Positions 16,632-24,247 of a DNA stretch of 27,460 nucleotides are shown here, in pieces (the stretch's first letter is position 1; every line of letters starts with the position of its first letter). The notes under the pieces were generated by a model. The model was not told where the DNA came from and did no database searches. It worked only from the letters and a program-made list of their open reading frames with translations. The position numbers were made by a program, and so were the translations under genes. Source of the stretch: Flavobacteriaceae bacterium (lineage in GTDB: Bacteria > Bacteroidota > Bacteroidia > Flavobacteriales > Flavobacteriaceae); assembly GCA_019090365.1 (NCBI GenBank), contig JAHRWC010000197.1, forward strand, positions 1 to 27,460, read 5' to 3'.

Positions 16632-17264
16632 ATGAAAAGAATATTGATAGCAGATCATCATCCTGTAACACTTAAAGGTGTTTCTTGTATGTTGAAGAAG
16701 AAAGACAATTTTTCGATAGTAGGAAAAGCGAATAATGGTAATGAACTGTATTTAAAATTACAAGAACATAAACCAGATATATTAATTATGGAAATTGATA
16801 TGCCACAAGTAAGTGGTATTAATGCCCTAAGAGGTATTAAGTCTCAATTTCCTGATACTCGAGTATTAATTTTCTCTACACATCCTGAAGAAATATACGC
16901 ACTTCGTTCTATAAAATCTGGAGCTGCAGGATATGTTCCAAAAACAGCATCAGCTAAAGTTTTAATAAAAGCTTTAAATAGAATCGCTAAAGGTGGAATC
17001 TTCTTGAATGAAGAATTAACTTCAACTTTTACAAGTAGAAATGTTGGTGAAACCAGTGCATTAAGTAGATATAAAAAATTATCTTCAAGAGAAATTGAAG
17101 TATTAAATTTATTATCTAGAGGAAAACGTAATAAGGATATTGCGCAAACTTTAGATATCAATGAAAAAACTGTAAGTACTTATAAAACTAGGTTACTTAA
17201 AAAGCTTAAAGTTGATAATTTAGCCGATTTAATACATCAATCTAGAATGTTTCAATTCGGTTAA
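16632..17264 (+). CDS. LuxR/NarL-type response regulator with degenerate receiver domain
   Basis: The 210-residue protein has an N-terminal receiver-like domain (about residues 1-120) and a C-terminal LuxR-type helix-turn-helix (about 145-205; LSSREIEVLNLLSRGKRNK, then KTVSTYKTRLLKKLKV), so it is a cytoplasmic DNA-binding regulator. The receiver keeps the fold landmarks: Asp8, MP at 57-58, STH near 83 and the conserved Lys in YVPKTASA. The phosphoacceptor position that is Asp in DxxMP is Glu54 here (MEIDMP), and the second residue of the acidic pair is His9 (ADHHP). It is therefore unlikely to be switched by normal Asp phosphorylation. No histidine kinase gene is nearby. Its stop overlaps the convergent dnaG stop. 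Confidence 0.92.
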   Translation: MKRILIADHHPVTLKGVSCMLKKKDNFSIVGKANNGNELYLKLQEHKPDILIMEIDMPQVSGINALRGIKSQFPDTRVLIFSTHPEEIYALRSIKSGAAGYVPKTASAKVLIKALNRIAKGGIFLNEELTSTFTSRNVGETSALSRYKKLSSREIEVLNLLSRGKRNKDIAQTLDINEKTVSTYKTRLLKKLKVDNLADLIHQSRMFQFG

Positions 17265-19222
17265 TTTAAAACTCTATTTAGTTTTTCTGAAAGAATTTTT
17301 TTAAGTGTAATATAGTCTACAATATCTTGTAGGCTATTTTCTTTTTGGGCATCCTCTAAAGCATTAATATCTACAGAGAGTTCATTGATTTTTTGTTCAA
17401 CTAAAAACCTTCTTAAGGTTAAAATTGTTTCACTAACTAATTGAGGCAATGAATGCTTTTTTTGTTTTACATAAATTTCATTTCGCTCCCAATCATGAAG
17501 TTGATATTTCTCTTCATCCATTAAAATACTAGAAATTGCTTCAGCTTTTTGTGGCTGTAACTGATTCATGAAGATATCTATCTGGATGTCTTGATTTTGG
17601 TTGAAATAATTAATAATATCATAATAGAGATCTTTGAAATCATTATTCGTGAACTCAATTTCATCTTCTTGCAAATCGAGATAAATTTTTTCAAAAACTT
17701 TTGAGTTAATTAATTCCGATTTAAATGAAATAGCACCTTCTTCATCCGTTTCTAAATGAACTTCTTCAAAATCTTCCTCTTCAGTACCATATAAAAGCAA
17801 AATTTCTATAATCTTTTGCTCTAATACAAACTGAACATCTACCTTTTTTAAAGGTTGTTTTTCTGAAGAAATTACTTCAAAAGATTCAGTGCTTTTTTGT
17901 GTCTTTTTATGATCTCTCTTTTCTTTCTGAAGTATTTGAGCTAATGTATCAAAAAGAACTTCCTCACTTATATCCATGATTCGAGAGCATTCCTTTATAT
18001 ATACTTCTCGTTTAATAACATCAGGGATTTTAGCAATACTCACCACCATATCACGAATGGTTTCTGCCTTTTTTACAGGATCATTTTTAGCTTCTTCAGC
18101 CAATAATGAAGCTTTAAAATTGATAAAATCCTGAGACTGTTCTTCAAGATATACTGTTAATTCTTCAAGTGAATTATTTTTAGCAAAACTATCTGGATCT
18201 TCACCTTCAGGGAATGTGCAAATTTTCACATTCATACCTTGCTCTAAAATTAAATCGATACCACGTAATGAAGCTCTTAATCCAGCTGCATCACCATCAA
18301 ATAAAACGGTAATGTTATTTGTTAATCGATTAATCAACCTAATTTGGTCTGGAGTCAATGCTGTTCCTGAAGAAGAAACTACATTTTTTATTCCTGTTTG
18401 ATAAAACTGAATAACATCTGTATATCCTTCTACTAAATAACAGTTATTTTCTTTTGCTATACTCTGCTTTGCATGATAAATACCATATAAAACTTTACTC
18501 TTATGGTAAATATCACTTTCTGGTGAGTTAAGGTATTTAGCAGCTTTTTTATCATTGGTTAAAATTCTACCACCAAATCCTAAGGTACGGCCACTCATAC
18601 TTAGAATAGGAAACATAACTCTTCCTTTGAAACGGTCGAATTGTTTTTCCTCTTTAACTATGGTAAGTCCAGTTTTTTCTAAAAAATCAAGTTTATAGCC
18701 CTTTTTAATAGCCTCGTCTGTGAAAGCACTCCATTGATTTGGAGAATACCCTAAATCGAATTGTTTAATCGTTTCATCTGTAAACCCACGTTCCTTAAAG
18801 TAAGTATGTCCAATGGCTTTACCTTCTTCTACTTTTAATAATACTCTATGAAAATAATCTTTAGCAAATTCACTTACTAAATAAAGGCTTTCTCTTTCAT
18901 TAGCTTGTTCTTTTTGCTCATCAGTTTGTTCGATTTCATCAATTTCGATTCCATATTTTTTAGCTAAATATTTTATCGCTTCGGGATAAGTGAAATGTTC
19001 ATGCTCCATTAAAAAAGAAACAACGTTTCCTCCTTTACCACTTGAGAAATCTTTCCAAATTTGTTTAGCTGGAGACACCATAAAGCTAGGTGTTCGCTCA
19101 TCTGAAAATGGACTTAAGCCTTTAAAGTTACTTCCAGATTTTTTTAAAACAACAAAATCACCAATAACCTCCTCAAGTCGAGCAGTTTCAAATACAGAGT
19201 CTATAGTGGTTCTAGAAATCAA
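17261..19222 (-). CDS. dnaG: DNA primase DnaG with zinc-ligand-free zinc-ribbon domain (TTG start)
   Basis: DnaG makes RNA primers for replication. The 653-residue protein has the normal three-part layout: N-terminal zinc-ribbon region (about 1-95), RNA polymerase/TOPRIM core (about 115-370, Glu265 in VEGYTDV and DGD at 309-311 intact), and a divergent C-terminal helicase-interaction domain. The four CHC2 zinc ligands are all replaced. CPFH reads SPFS (Ser37, Ser40), and the later CxxC reads DFSS (Asp58, Ser61), while the surrounding TPSF and GKGGN residues remain. The start is TTG (19220-19222), encoding the conserved MISRTTID N-terminus. An in-frame TGA lies a few codons upstream and the next ATG is codon 48. 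The stop shares the bases TTAA with the regulator stop. Confidence 0.96.
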   Translation of the reverse strand: MISRTTIDSVFETARLEEVIGDFVVLKKSGSNFKGLSPFSDERTPSFMVSPAKQIWKDFSSGKGGNVVSFLMEHEHFTYPEAIKYLAKKYGIEIDEIEQTDEQKEQANERESLYLVSEFAKDYFHRVLLKVEEGKAIGHTYFKERGFTDETIKQFDLGYSPNQWSAFTDEAIKKGYKLDFLEKTGLTIVKEEKQFDRFKGRVMFPILSMSGRTLGFGGRILTNDKKAAKYLNSPESDIYHKSKVLYGIYHAKQSIAKENNCYLVEGYTDVIQFYQTGIKNVVSSSGTALTPDQIRLINRLTNNITVLFDGDAAGLRASLRGIDLILEQGMNVKICTFPEGEDPDSFAKNNSLEELTVYLEEQSQDFINFKASLLAEEAKNDPVKKAETIRDMVVSIAKIPDVIKREVYIKECSRIMDISEEVLFDTLAQILQKEKRDHKKTQKSTESFEVISSEKQPLKKVDVQFVLEQKIIEILLLYGTEEEDFEEVHLETDEEGAISFKSELINSKVFEKIYLDLQEDEIEFTNNDFKDLYYDIINYFNQNQDIQIDIFMNQLQPQKAEAISSILMDEEKYQLHDWERNEIYVKQKKHSLPQLVSETILTLRRFLVEQKINELSVDINALEDAQKENSLQDIVDYITLKKILSEKLNRVLN

Positions 19223-19298
19223 TTGAATAGTTTTTCAGAAAATAAAAATACATAAAACTAAGGCAAAACAGGAATTTATTTGAGTAATATAAGCTCGA

Positions 19299-20276
19299 TT
19301 ATTTTTTACGATCAATCACATAATTAACCATCAGTTCTAAAGCATCTTTAAAATCGGATTTTGGATACGTTTGTAATATCTCAATAGCTTGTTGTTGGTA
19401 ATCTTTCATTTTTTGAACTGCATACTCAAGACCATTTTTTTCTTTTACAAAAGCAATAACTTCAGCAACTCTTTTTTTATTGGTATTATGGTTTTTTATT
19501 GAATTAATCACCCAACTTTTTTCTTTAGACGAACAATGATTCAATGCATAAATAAGTGGTAAAGTCATTTTTTGTTCTTTTATATCAATCCCAGTAGGCT
19601 TCCCAATTTTCTCTTGGCCATAATCAAACAGATCATCTTTAATTTGAAATGCCATCCCAATGCATTCACCAAATTTCCGTAATTTTTCTACTTCATCTTT
19701 AGGCGCATTTACAGATTGAGCTCCCATGGCACAGCAAGCTGCTATTAATGTTGCTGTTTTTTGACGAATAATTTCATAATAAACCTCTTCAGTAATATCA
19801 AGCCTACGTGCTTTTTCTATTTGAAGTAATTCACCTTCACTCATTTCTCTTATTGCAACAGAAATAATTTTCAACAAATCAAAATCATCATTTTCTAAAG
19901 ACAATAACAATCCTTTTGACAACATAAAATCGCCAACTAAAACAGCAATTTTATTTTTCCAAAGCGCATTGACAGAAAAGAAGCCTCTTCTTCGATTACT
20001 ATCATCAACTACATCGTCATGAACTAACGTTGCAGTATGAATTAATTCGATCACAGAAGCCCCACGATATGTACGTTCATTTACTTCACCATTATTCACC
20101 ATTTTAGCAATCAGAAAAACAAACATAGGCCTCATTTGTTTGCCCTTTCGATTCACAACATAATGCATGATTCTGTTTAGAAGCGATACTTTTGAGGACA
20201 TTGAAAGAAGGAACTTTTTTTCAAAAAGTTCCATTTCATAATCAATGGGAAGTTTTATTTGAGAAACAATCTTCAT
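19299..20276 (-). CDS. Long-chain polyprenyl diphosphate synthase
   Basis: This enzyme extends farnesyl or geranylgeranyl diphosphate with isopentenyl units to make the side chain of quinones. The 325-residue product has both Asp-rich motifs: HDDVVDD at residues 86-92 and KDDLFDYG at 213-220, plus GKQMRP near 45-50. It is probably the menaquinone side-chain synthase (MK-6 is usual in Flavobacteriaceae, so hexaprenyl would fit), but chain length cannot be read directly. I chose the ATG at 20274-20276 (MKIVSQIK). A TTG 9 bp upstream is part of an exact -7 element and is unlikely to be the start. The dnaG gene follows 76 bp downstream. Confidence 0.93.
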   Translation of the reverse strand: MKIVSQIKLPIDYEMELFEKKFLLSMSSKVSLLNRIMHYVVNRKGKQMRPMFVFLIAKMVNNGEVNERTYRGASVIELIHTATLVHDDVVDDSNRRRGFFSVNALWKNKIAVLVGDFMLSKGLLLSLENDDFDLLKIISVAIREMSEGELLQIEKARRLDITEEVYYEIIRQKTATLIAACCAMGAQSVNAPKDEVEKLRKFGECIGMAFQIKDDLFDYGQEKIGKPTGIDIKEQKMTLPLIYALNHCSSKEKSWVINSIKNHNTNKKRVAEVIAFVKEKNGLEYAVQKMKDYQQQAIEILQTYPKSDFKDALELMVNYVIDRKK

Positions 20277-20282
20277 AATTCC

Positions 20283-20290
20283 CAAAAATA
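20283..20290 (-). promoter_or_regulatory. -7 element immediately upstream of polyprenyl synthase (possible leaderless transcript)
   Basis: On the minus strand this reads TATTTTTG, an exact TAnnTTTG match, ending only 6 bp before the ATG at 20276. Transcription would start at or very near the start codon. No TTG is seen at the usual -33 spacing, so the promoter call is tentative. Confidence 0.4.
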
Positions 20291-20344
20291 GTTAAATAAG
20301 ACGATTTTATACTAAATTAAGTAGTGATTTTAAGATTCTTTAAG

Positions 20345-20352
20345 TAATTTAG
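20345..20352 (+). promoter_or_regulatory. Weak -7 element and A-rich leader of the T9SS cargo gene
   Basis: TAATTTAG matches TAnnTTTG at seven of eight positions and lies 25 bp upstream of the ATG at 20378. The leader that follows is nearly pure A/T with long A runs, typical of well-expressed Bacteroidota genes lacking a Shine-Dalgarno site. Confidence 0.35.
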
Positions 20353-20377
20353 CAAAATAAATTTAAAAAAAAATAAA

Positions 20378-21277
20378 ATGAAAAAAATTACTTTATTAGC
20401 AGCTTTATTTGTTGCTTTTGCTATGAACGCTCAGGTAACTGTTTGGGAAGACAGTTTTGAAACTTATCCAGATTTTGAAATCGATGTAATTGGAGATTGG
20501 ACTCAACTTGATAATGATGCTACAGGAACATACGGTTCTGCTGATTATGATTTCTTAAACGAACAATATATTGGTACTGGAATTGTATTTAACCCATCTT
20601 TAGCAACTCCTGATCCAAATGGAACTCAAACTGAAAATGCAGATCAAAATCCAAACTGGGCTGCAAGAACTGGAGATAAATTATTATACTTCATTGCTTC
20701 TACAGCTTTATTAAATGATGATTACTTCATGTCACCTGTTATTGATTTAGCTGGTGCAACTGGATCTAACTTCAGTTTCTGGGGTAAATCAGTTACAGAT
20801 CAATATGGTCTTGAGCAGTTTGAAGTTTTACTTTCTAACACAGGAAATGATCCTGCTGATTTCACAATTAACTTAAGTGGTGGAATTGAGTTTGCTCCTA
20901 TTGATGTTTTTACTGAATTTTCTTATGATCTTTCTGCATATGATGGACAACAGATTTATATTGCAATTCATTATGTTGCTGCTGATTCTTTTATCTTTCA
21001 AACAGATGATTATTTAGTTGAAGCTGCTAGTTTAAGTGTTGGAGACAATCAATTTGAAGGATTTTCACATTATGTGAATGCTGATGGTTTAAACTTAAGA
21101 GCTAACCTTCCAATGGATAGCGTAAAATTATATAACGTTTTAGGACAAGAAGTTGTTTCTCAAAAATTAGCTAATACTACTGAAACTGTAAACATTTCTG
21201 CTTTACAATCTGGAGTTTATATTGCTACTGTATCTATTGATGGTGCATCTAAAACTGTAAAAATCGTTAAGAAATAA
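20378..21277 (+). CDS. Secreted T9SS cargo protein with choice-of-anchor-J-like domain
   Basis: The 299-residue protein has a signal peptide (about residues 1-19, MKKITLLAALFVAFAMNAQ). A jelly-roll-like N-terminal domain opens FETYPDFEIDVIGDW, resembling the choice-of-anchor J/cleaved adhesin family. The C-terminal T9SS type A sorting domain is the last 65 residues or so (VKLYNVLGQEV, then LQSGVYIATVSIDG and TVKIVKK). It is predicted to be exported by Sec and then by T9SS to the cell surface. No catalytic motif is visible and the ligand is unknown; an adhesin or surface-binding role is an inference. The gene stands alone between a divergent polyprenyl synthase gene and a strong terminator. 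Confidence 0.9.
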   Translation: MKKITLLAALFVAFAMNAQVTVWEDSFETYPDFEIDVIGDWTQLDNDATGTYGSADYDFLNEQYIGTGIVFNPSLATPDPNGTQTENADQNPNWAARTGDKLLYFIASTALLNDDYFMSPVIDLAGATGSNFSFWGKSVTDQYGLEQFEVLLSNTGNDPADFTINLSGGIEFAPIDVFTEFSYDLSAYDGQQIYIAIHYVAADSFIFQTDDYLVEAASLSVGDNQFEGFSHYVNADGLNLRANLPMDSVKLYNVLGQEVVSQKLANTTETVNISALQSGVYIATVSIDGASKTVKIVKK

Positions 21278-21302
21278 GACTTTCTTAATTTTTATATAAA
21301 AC

Positions 21303-21330
21303 AAAAAGAGCGACAATTGTCGCTCTTTTT
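21303..21330. terminator. Bidirectional hairpin terminator between the T9SS cargo gene and rlmN
   Basis: The 28 bases form a perfect palindrome, 14 bp each side, with GAGCGACAATTGTCGCTC in the middle, an A tract on the left and a T tract on the right. It lies 25 bp after the plus-strand T9SS gene and 11 bp after the minus-strand rlmN stop, so it can terminate both transcripts. Confidence 0.9.
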
Positions 21331-21341
21331 TTATTTAAATA

Positions 21342-22382
21342 TTATTGTTTATTTGCTAATTGCCCACAGGCAGCGTCGATATCTTTCCCCCTACTTCTTC
21401 TAATAGTAACTGGAATTCGATTTTTTTCTAAGTGAAAAATATAGTTTTCTAAAGCCTCATTTGAAGCATATTGAAATATTCCATCATCTATAGGATTGTA
21501 TTCTATTAAATTCACTTTACAAGGCACCTTTTTACAAAATTGCACCAAAGCATCAATGTCTCTTTGAGCATCGTTAATATCTTTCCATACAATATATTCG
21601 TAAGTAATTTTCCTCTTTGTTTTTGAATACCAATATTCTAAAGATTCTTGCAAATCGGGCAAAGTAAAACTTTTTGCAAAAGGCATAATTTGCTCTCTTG
21701 TCTCTTGAATAGCTGAATGTAAAGAAACAGCTAAATTAAATTTCACTTCATCGTCTGCTAATTTTTTAATCATTTTAGGAACTCCTGAAGTAGATACAGT
21801 AATTCTTTTAGAAGACATCCCTAACCCTTCTTCTGATGTTATTTTATCGATAGCAGCTAACACATTCTTATAGTTCATTAAAGGTTCTCCCATGCCCATA
21901 AAAACAATATTTGACAAAGGCATTTTATGATATAATTTACTTTCCTTGTCAATTGCAACCACCTGATCAAAAATCTCATCGGGATTAAGATTACGCATTC
22001 TTTTTAAGCGTGCAGTCGCACAGAATTTACAATCTAAACTACAACCAACTTGAGAAGACACACAAGCAGTTGTTCTTTTATTTGTGGGAATAAGTACTGA
22101 TTCTACAATTAGCCCATCGTGTAGTTTAACACCGTTTTTAATAGTACCATCACTACTTCTTTGAATACTATCTACTTCTATATGATTTATTTCAAAATTT
22201 GCTTTTAGATGATTGCGTGTTTCTTTTGAAATATTTGTCATATCATCAAAAACATGCGCACCTTTATTCCAAAGCCATTCATATACTTGATTGCCACGAA
22301 AAGCTTTGTCGCCTATGCTTATAAAAAAATCTCTTAATTCTTCTTTTGATAAGGCTCTTATGTCTTTTTTCTTTGAACTCAT
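21342..22382 (-). CDS. rlmN: Dual-specificity 23S rRNA/tRNA (adenine-C2)-methyltransferase RlmN
   Basis: RlmN is a radical SAM enzyme that methylates C2 of A2503 in 23S rRNA and of A37 in some tRNAs. Taking the ATG at 22380-22382 (MSSKKKDIRAL) gives 346 residues. The radical SAM cluster motif CSLDCKFC has Cys114, Cys118 and Cys121; GMGEPLMN follows near 170-177, and the C-terminal methyl-carrying Cys lies in AACGQLA. An ATG at 22400 is in frame, but a promoter -7 element lies between the two, so the downstream start is preferred. The gene follows the terminator of the serine protease gene and appears to be monocistronic. Confidence 0.95.
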   Translation of the reverse strand: MSSKKKDIRALSKEELRDFFISIGDKAFRGNQVYEWLWNKGAHVFDDMTNISKETRNHLKANFEINHIEVDSIQRSSDGTIKNGVKLHDGLIVESVLIPTNKRTTACVSSQVGCSLDCKFCATARLKRMRNLNPDEIFDQVVAIDKESKLYHKMPLSNIVFMGMGEPLMNYKNVLAAIDKITSEEGLGMSSKRITVSTSGVPKMIKKLADDEVKFNLAVSLHSAIQETREQIMPFAKSFTLPDLQESLEYWYSKTKRKITYEYIVWKDINDAQRDIDALVQFCKKVPCKVNLIEYNPIDDGIFQYASNEALENYIFHLEKNRIPVTIRRSRGKDIDAACGQLANKQ

Positions 22383-22388
22383 AGAGTG

Positions 22389-22420
22389 CAAAAATATCAT
22401 TAAAAAAGGAGAAAAAACAA
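22389..22420 (-). promoter_or_regulatory. rlmN promoter (TTG-N21-TATTTTTG), possibly leaderless
   Basis: On the minus strand a TTG (22418-22420) is followed after 21 bp by TATTTTTG (22389-22396), an exact -7 match. The -7 element ends only 6 bp before the rlmN ATG at 22382, so the transcript would begin at about the start codon. The TTG lies in the base of the upstream terminator hairpin. Confidence 0.5.
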
Positions 22421-22447
22421 AAGCCTCTTAAGAAGTAAAGAGGCTTT
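22410..22447 (-). terminator. Hairpin terminator of the serine protease gene
   Basis: Arms AAAGCCTCTT (22420-22429) and AAGAGGCTTT (22438-22447) form a 10-bp stem with an 8-base loop. On the minus strand it is followed by a T-rich tract. It lies about 26 bp after the protease stop. Confidence 0.85.
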
Positions 22448-22472
22448 GCTAATTTGACTGTTAGTTAATTAT

Positions 22473-24128
22473 TTATTCTATAACTATTTTCTTTGTTATT
22501 TCTGCATTACTATTAGGATCTACTAGCTTTAAAAGATAAATTCCTATAGGATAATCTTCAACATTAATTACATTATAAGTATTATATAAAGCTCCATTTG
22601 AAATTTCTTGACCTAATACATTATGAATTGTATAAGTTAAATTAGGATAGCTTGTATTCATTATTGTCAATGTAGTGTTTACTGGATTAGGATAAATTTC
22701 TAATTCTCCTGTTATTTCAATATCAGAAATTCCTAAAGAGTTCTGTACACTCTCAATCGTTAGTTGCCCTGTATTTATAGGATCTAACCAATCTTTTAAT
22801 CTATTACTAGAAGAATCTCCAGAATTCCATGAAACTCCTAATCTACCATAAATATCGTAATCATTATTATTTTCGAATCCATTACAATTTGAAAGTCCTG
22901 CATACAATTGCCCTATAATATATCCATCTTCATTGAAGAGCGGCGAACCAGAAGATCCACTTTCGGTAGTTCCAATTTCCCATCCATCTCCTTGCCCAAC
23001 TGTAACTCCACCTATCAACCAAACTTCGGTTCCATTTGCAGTTTCTTTTATAGCACCAGAGTCATCTCTACATATTTTCATTATATCTCCATTGGGGTGA
23101 TGTATTCCAACTTCATATTGAGGCATAGAATCTGAATGATCCCAACCCGCAAAAGTAACATCCCAAGAAGGTGGTATATCTGTAAACATTTCAACTAAAG
23201 CAAAATCACTAATTGGATTATTAGCCCTAATCTCGGCTCCACTCATTGTAAAATTTGATACGATATCTAGACTAACTTCTTCTCCTGAACATATTGGATT
23301 TGGGCTCATCCAATTAAAACGAATCACCCAATAATTTGGGTCGCTATATTCTAAACAATGATTAGCAGTTAATAAATATGGCTTTTTATCAAGATTTGTA
23401 TTATTAACTAGGGATGCAGAGCACAGGTAACCATTCCCTAAATTTAATAGTGCAACTGCTTTTTTTAGAATATCCTTCTTAGCTTCAAAATCATCTCCAA
23501 CTGAACAATTTACATCGTAATTACAATTTCCTGAATCATTTAAACCCCTAACATTCTCGACATATCTTTCAACTTCACCCATTCTATATCCATGGATAAT
23601 ACTTCCAATCTCTAACTGAACTGTTTCTGAAATCTCTTCAGGTTCGTAATATTCAACTAATATAACTTCTCCTGAAACAAACCAAGAACCTAATTTATTA
23701 TTAGCTCTATTATGCCCTTGTGTATAGGTTTTAGATAAATCTGTTCTGTCTTCATTAAAGAGATGTAAACGAGCACCTTCAGGCAAATAAAAATCATCAA
23801 AATTGACACTAATATTTATTGCATCTGGAGATTTTATAGCTAATTGCCATAATTTACTTCCATCTGCTAGCTCAGTCCATGTCCCTTCTTCGTTTAAGTT
23901 TAAAATTAAAGGTCTTTCAACACCGTAACGCCAAGGCATACTTTTATCTAAATCGTTAATACTATCTTCGGCAATTACTGCTTCCAAATCAATTGGAGGT
24001 AATTCAATTAAACTAGCACTTCGGTTTAAATTTAAACTCCAACTTATTGGCAATATTTTATCCTCCGCTTGTGAAAAAGAGGTGATATAAAAACTTAAAA
24101 ATAAAATGAAAAGTAATTTAATTTTCAT
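22473..24128 (-). CDS. Secreted trypsin-like serine protease with T9SS sorting domain
   Basis: The 551-residue protein has a signal peptide (about residues 1-20) and a long N-terminal region that looks like a propeptide (about 21-198). A chymotrypsin-fold protease domain follows (about 199-455), then a C-terminal T9SS type A sorting domain (about 475-551, EIYPNPVNTTL, NVLGQEI, GIYLLKLV). The catalytic triad is visible: His257 in TANHC, Asp308 in ISDFAL and Ser393 in SGSSGSPLF. Several cysteines (202, 208, 236, 258, 280, 353, 415) could form disulfides. The NCNYDVNCSVGDD opening of the mature domain and the overall layout resemble lysyl endopeptidase-like proteases, but specificity is not proven. 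It probably degrades extracellular protein. Confidence 0.92.
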   Translation of the reverse strand: MKIKLLFILFLSFYITSFSQAEDKILPISWSLNLNRSASLIELPPIDLEAVIAEDSINDLDKSMPWRYGVERPLILNLNEEGTWTELADGSKLWQLAIKSPDAINISVNFDDFYLPEGARLHLFNEDRTDLSKTYTQGHNRANNKLGSWFVSGEVILVEYYEPEEISETVQLEIGSIIHGYRMGEVERYVENVRGLNDSGNCNYDVNCSVGDDFEAKKDILKKAVALLNLGNGYLCSASLVNNTNLDKKPYLLTANHCLEYSDPNYWVIRFNWMSPNPICSGEEVSLDIVSNFTMSGAEIRANNPISDFALVEMFTDIPPSWDVTFAGWDHSDSMPQYEVGIHHPNGDIMKICRDDSGAIKETANGTEVWLIGGVTVGQGDGWEIGTTESGSSGSPLFNEDGYIIGQLYAGLSNCNGFENNNDYDIYGRLGVSWNSGDSSSNRLKDWLDPINTGQLTIESVQNSLGISDIEITGELEIYPNPVNTTLTIMNTSYPNLTYTIHNVLGQEISNGALYNTYNVINVEDYPIGIYLLKLVDPNSNAEITKKIVIE

Positions 24129-24205
24129 TTCAACAATAATTTGAGATTAGTTTAAGATTACTAATTTACTTTATTATATTGATATTTGAAAATCAAATCG
24201 TTATA

Positions 24206-24244
24206 AAACAAAAAATCCTGATAAAGTATCAGGATTTTTTGTTT
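24206..24244 (-). terminator. Strong hairpin terminator after queA
   Basis: A perfect 18-bp inverted repeat (24206-24223 and 24227-24244) with a 3-base loop. The inner stem is ATCCTGATA/TATCAGGAT, flanked by A and T tracts. It ends 3 bp from the queA stop and would end the queA transcript; the symmetric tracts would also stop readthrough on the other strand. Confidence 0.92.
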
Positions 24245-24247
24245 CAG

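Noticed and set aside
16844..17161. Minus-strand open frame of 105 codons
   Set aside because: It lies wholly inside the response regulator gene on the opposite strand and shows no family features.
20277..20285. TTG start for the polyprenyl synthase
   Set aside because: The TTG is part of the TATTTTTG -7 element; the ATG 9 bp downstream gives the usual MKIVSQIK-type N-terminus.
22383..22400. Upstream start for rlmN
   Set aside because: The extra six codons cover an exact -7 promoter element, and the family N-terminus fits the downstream ATG better.
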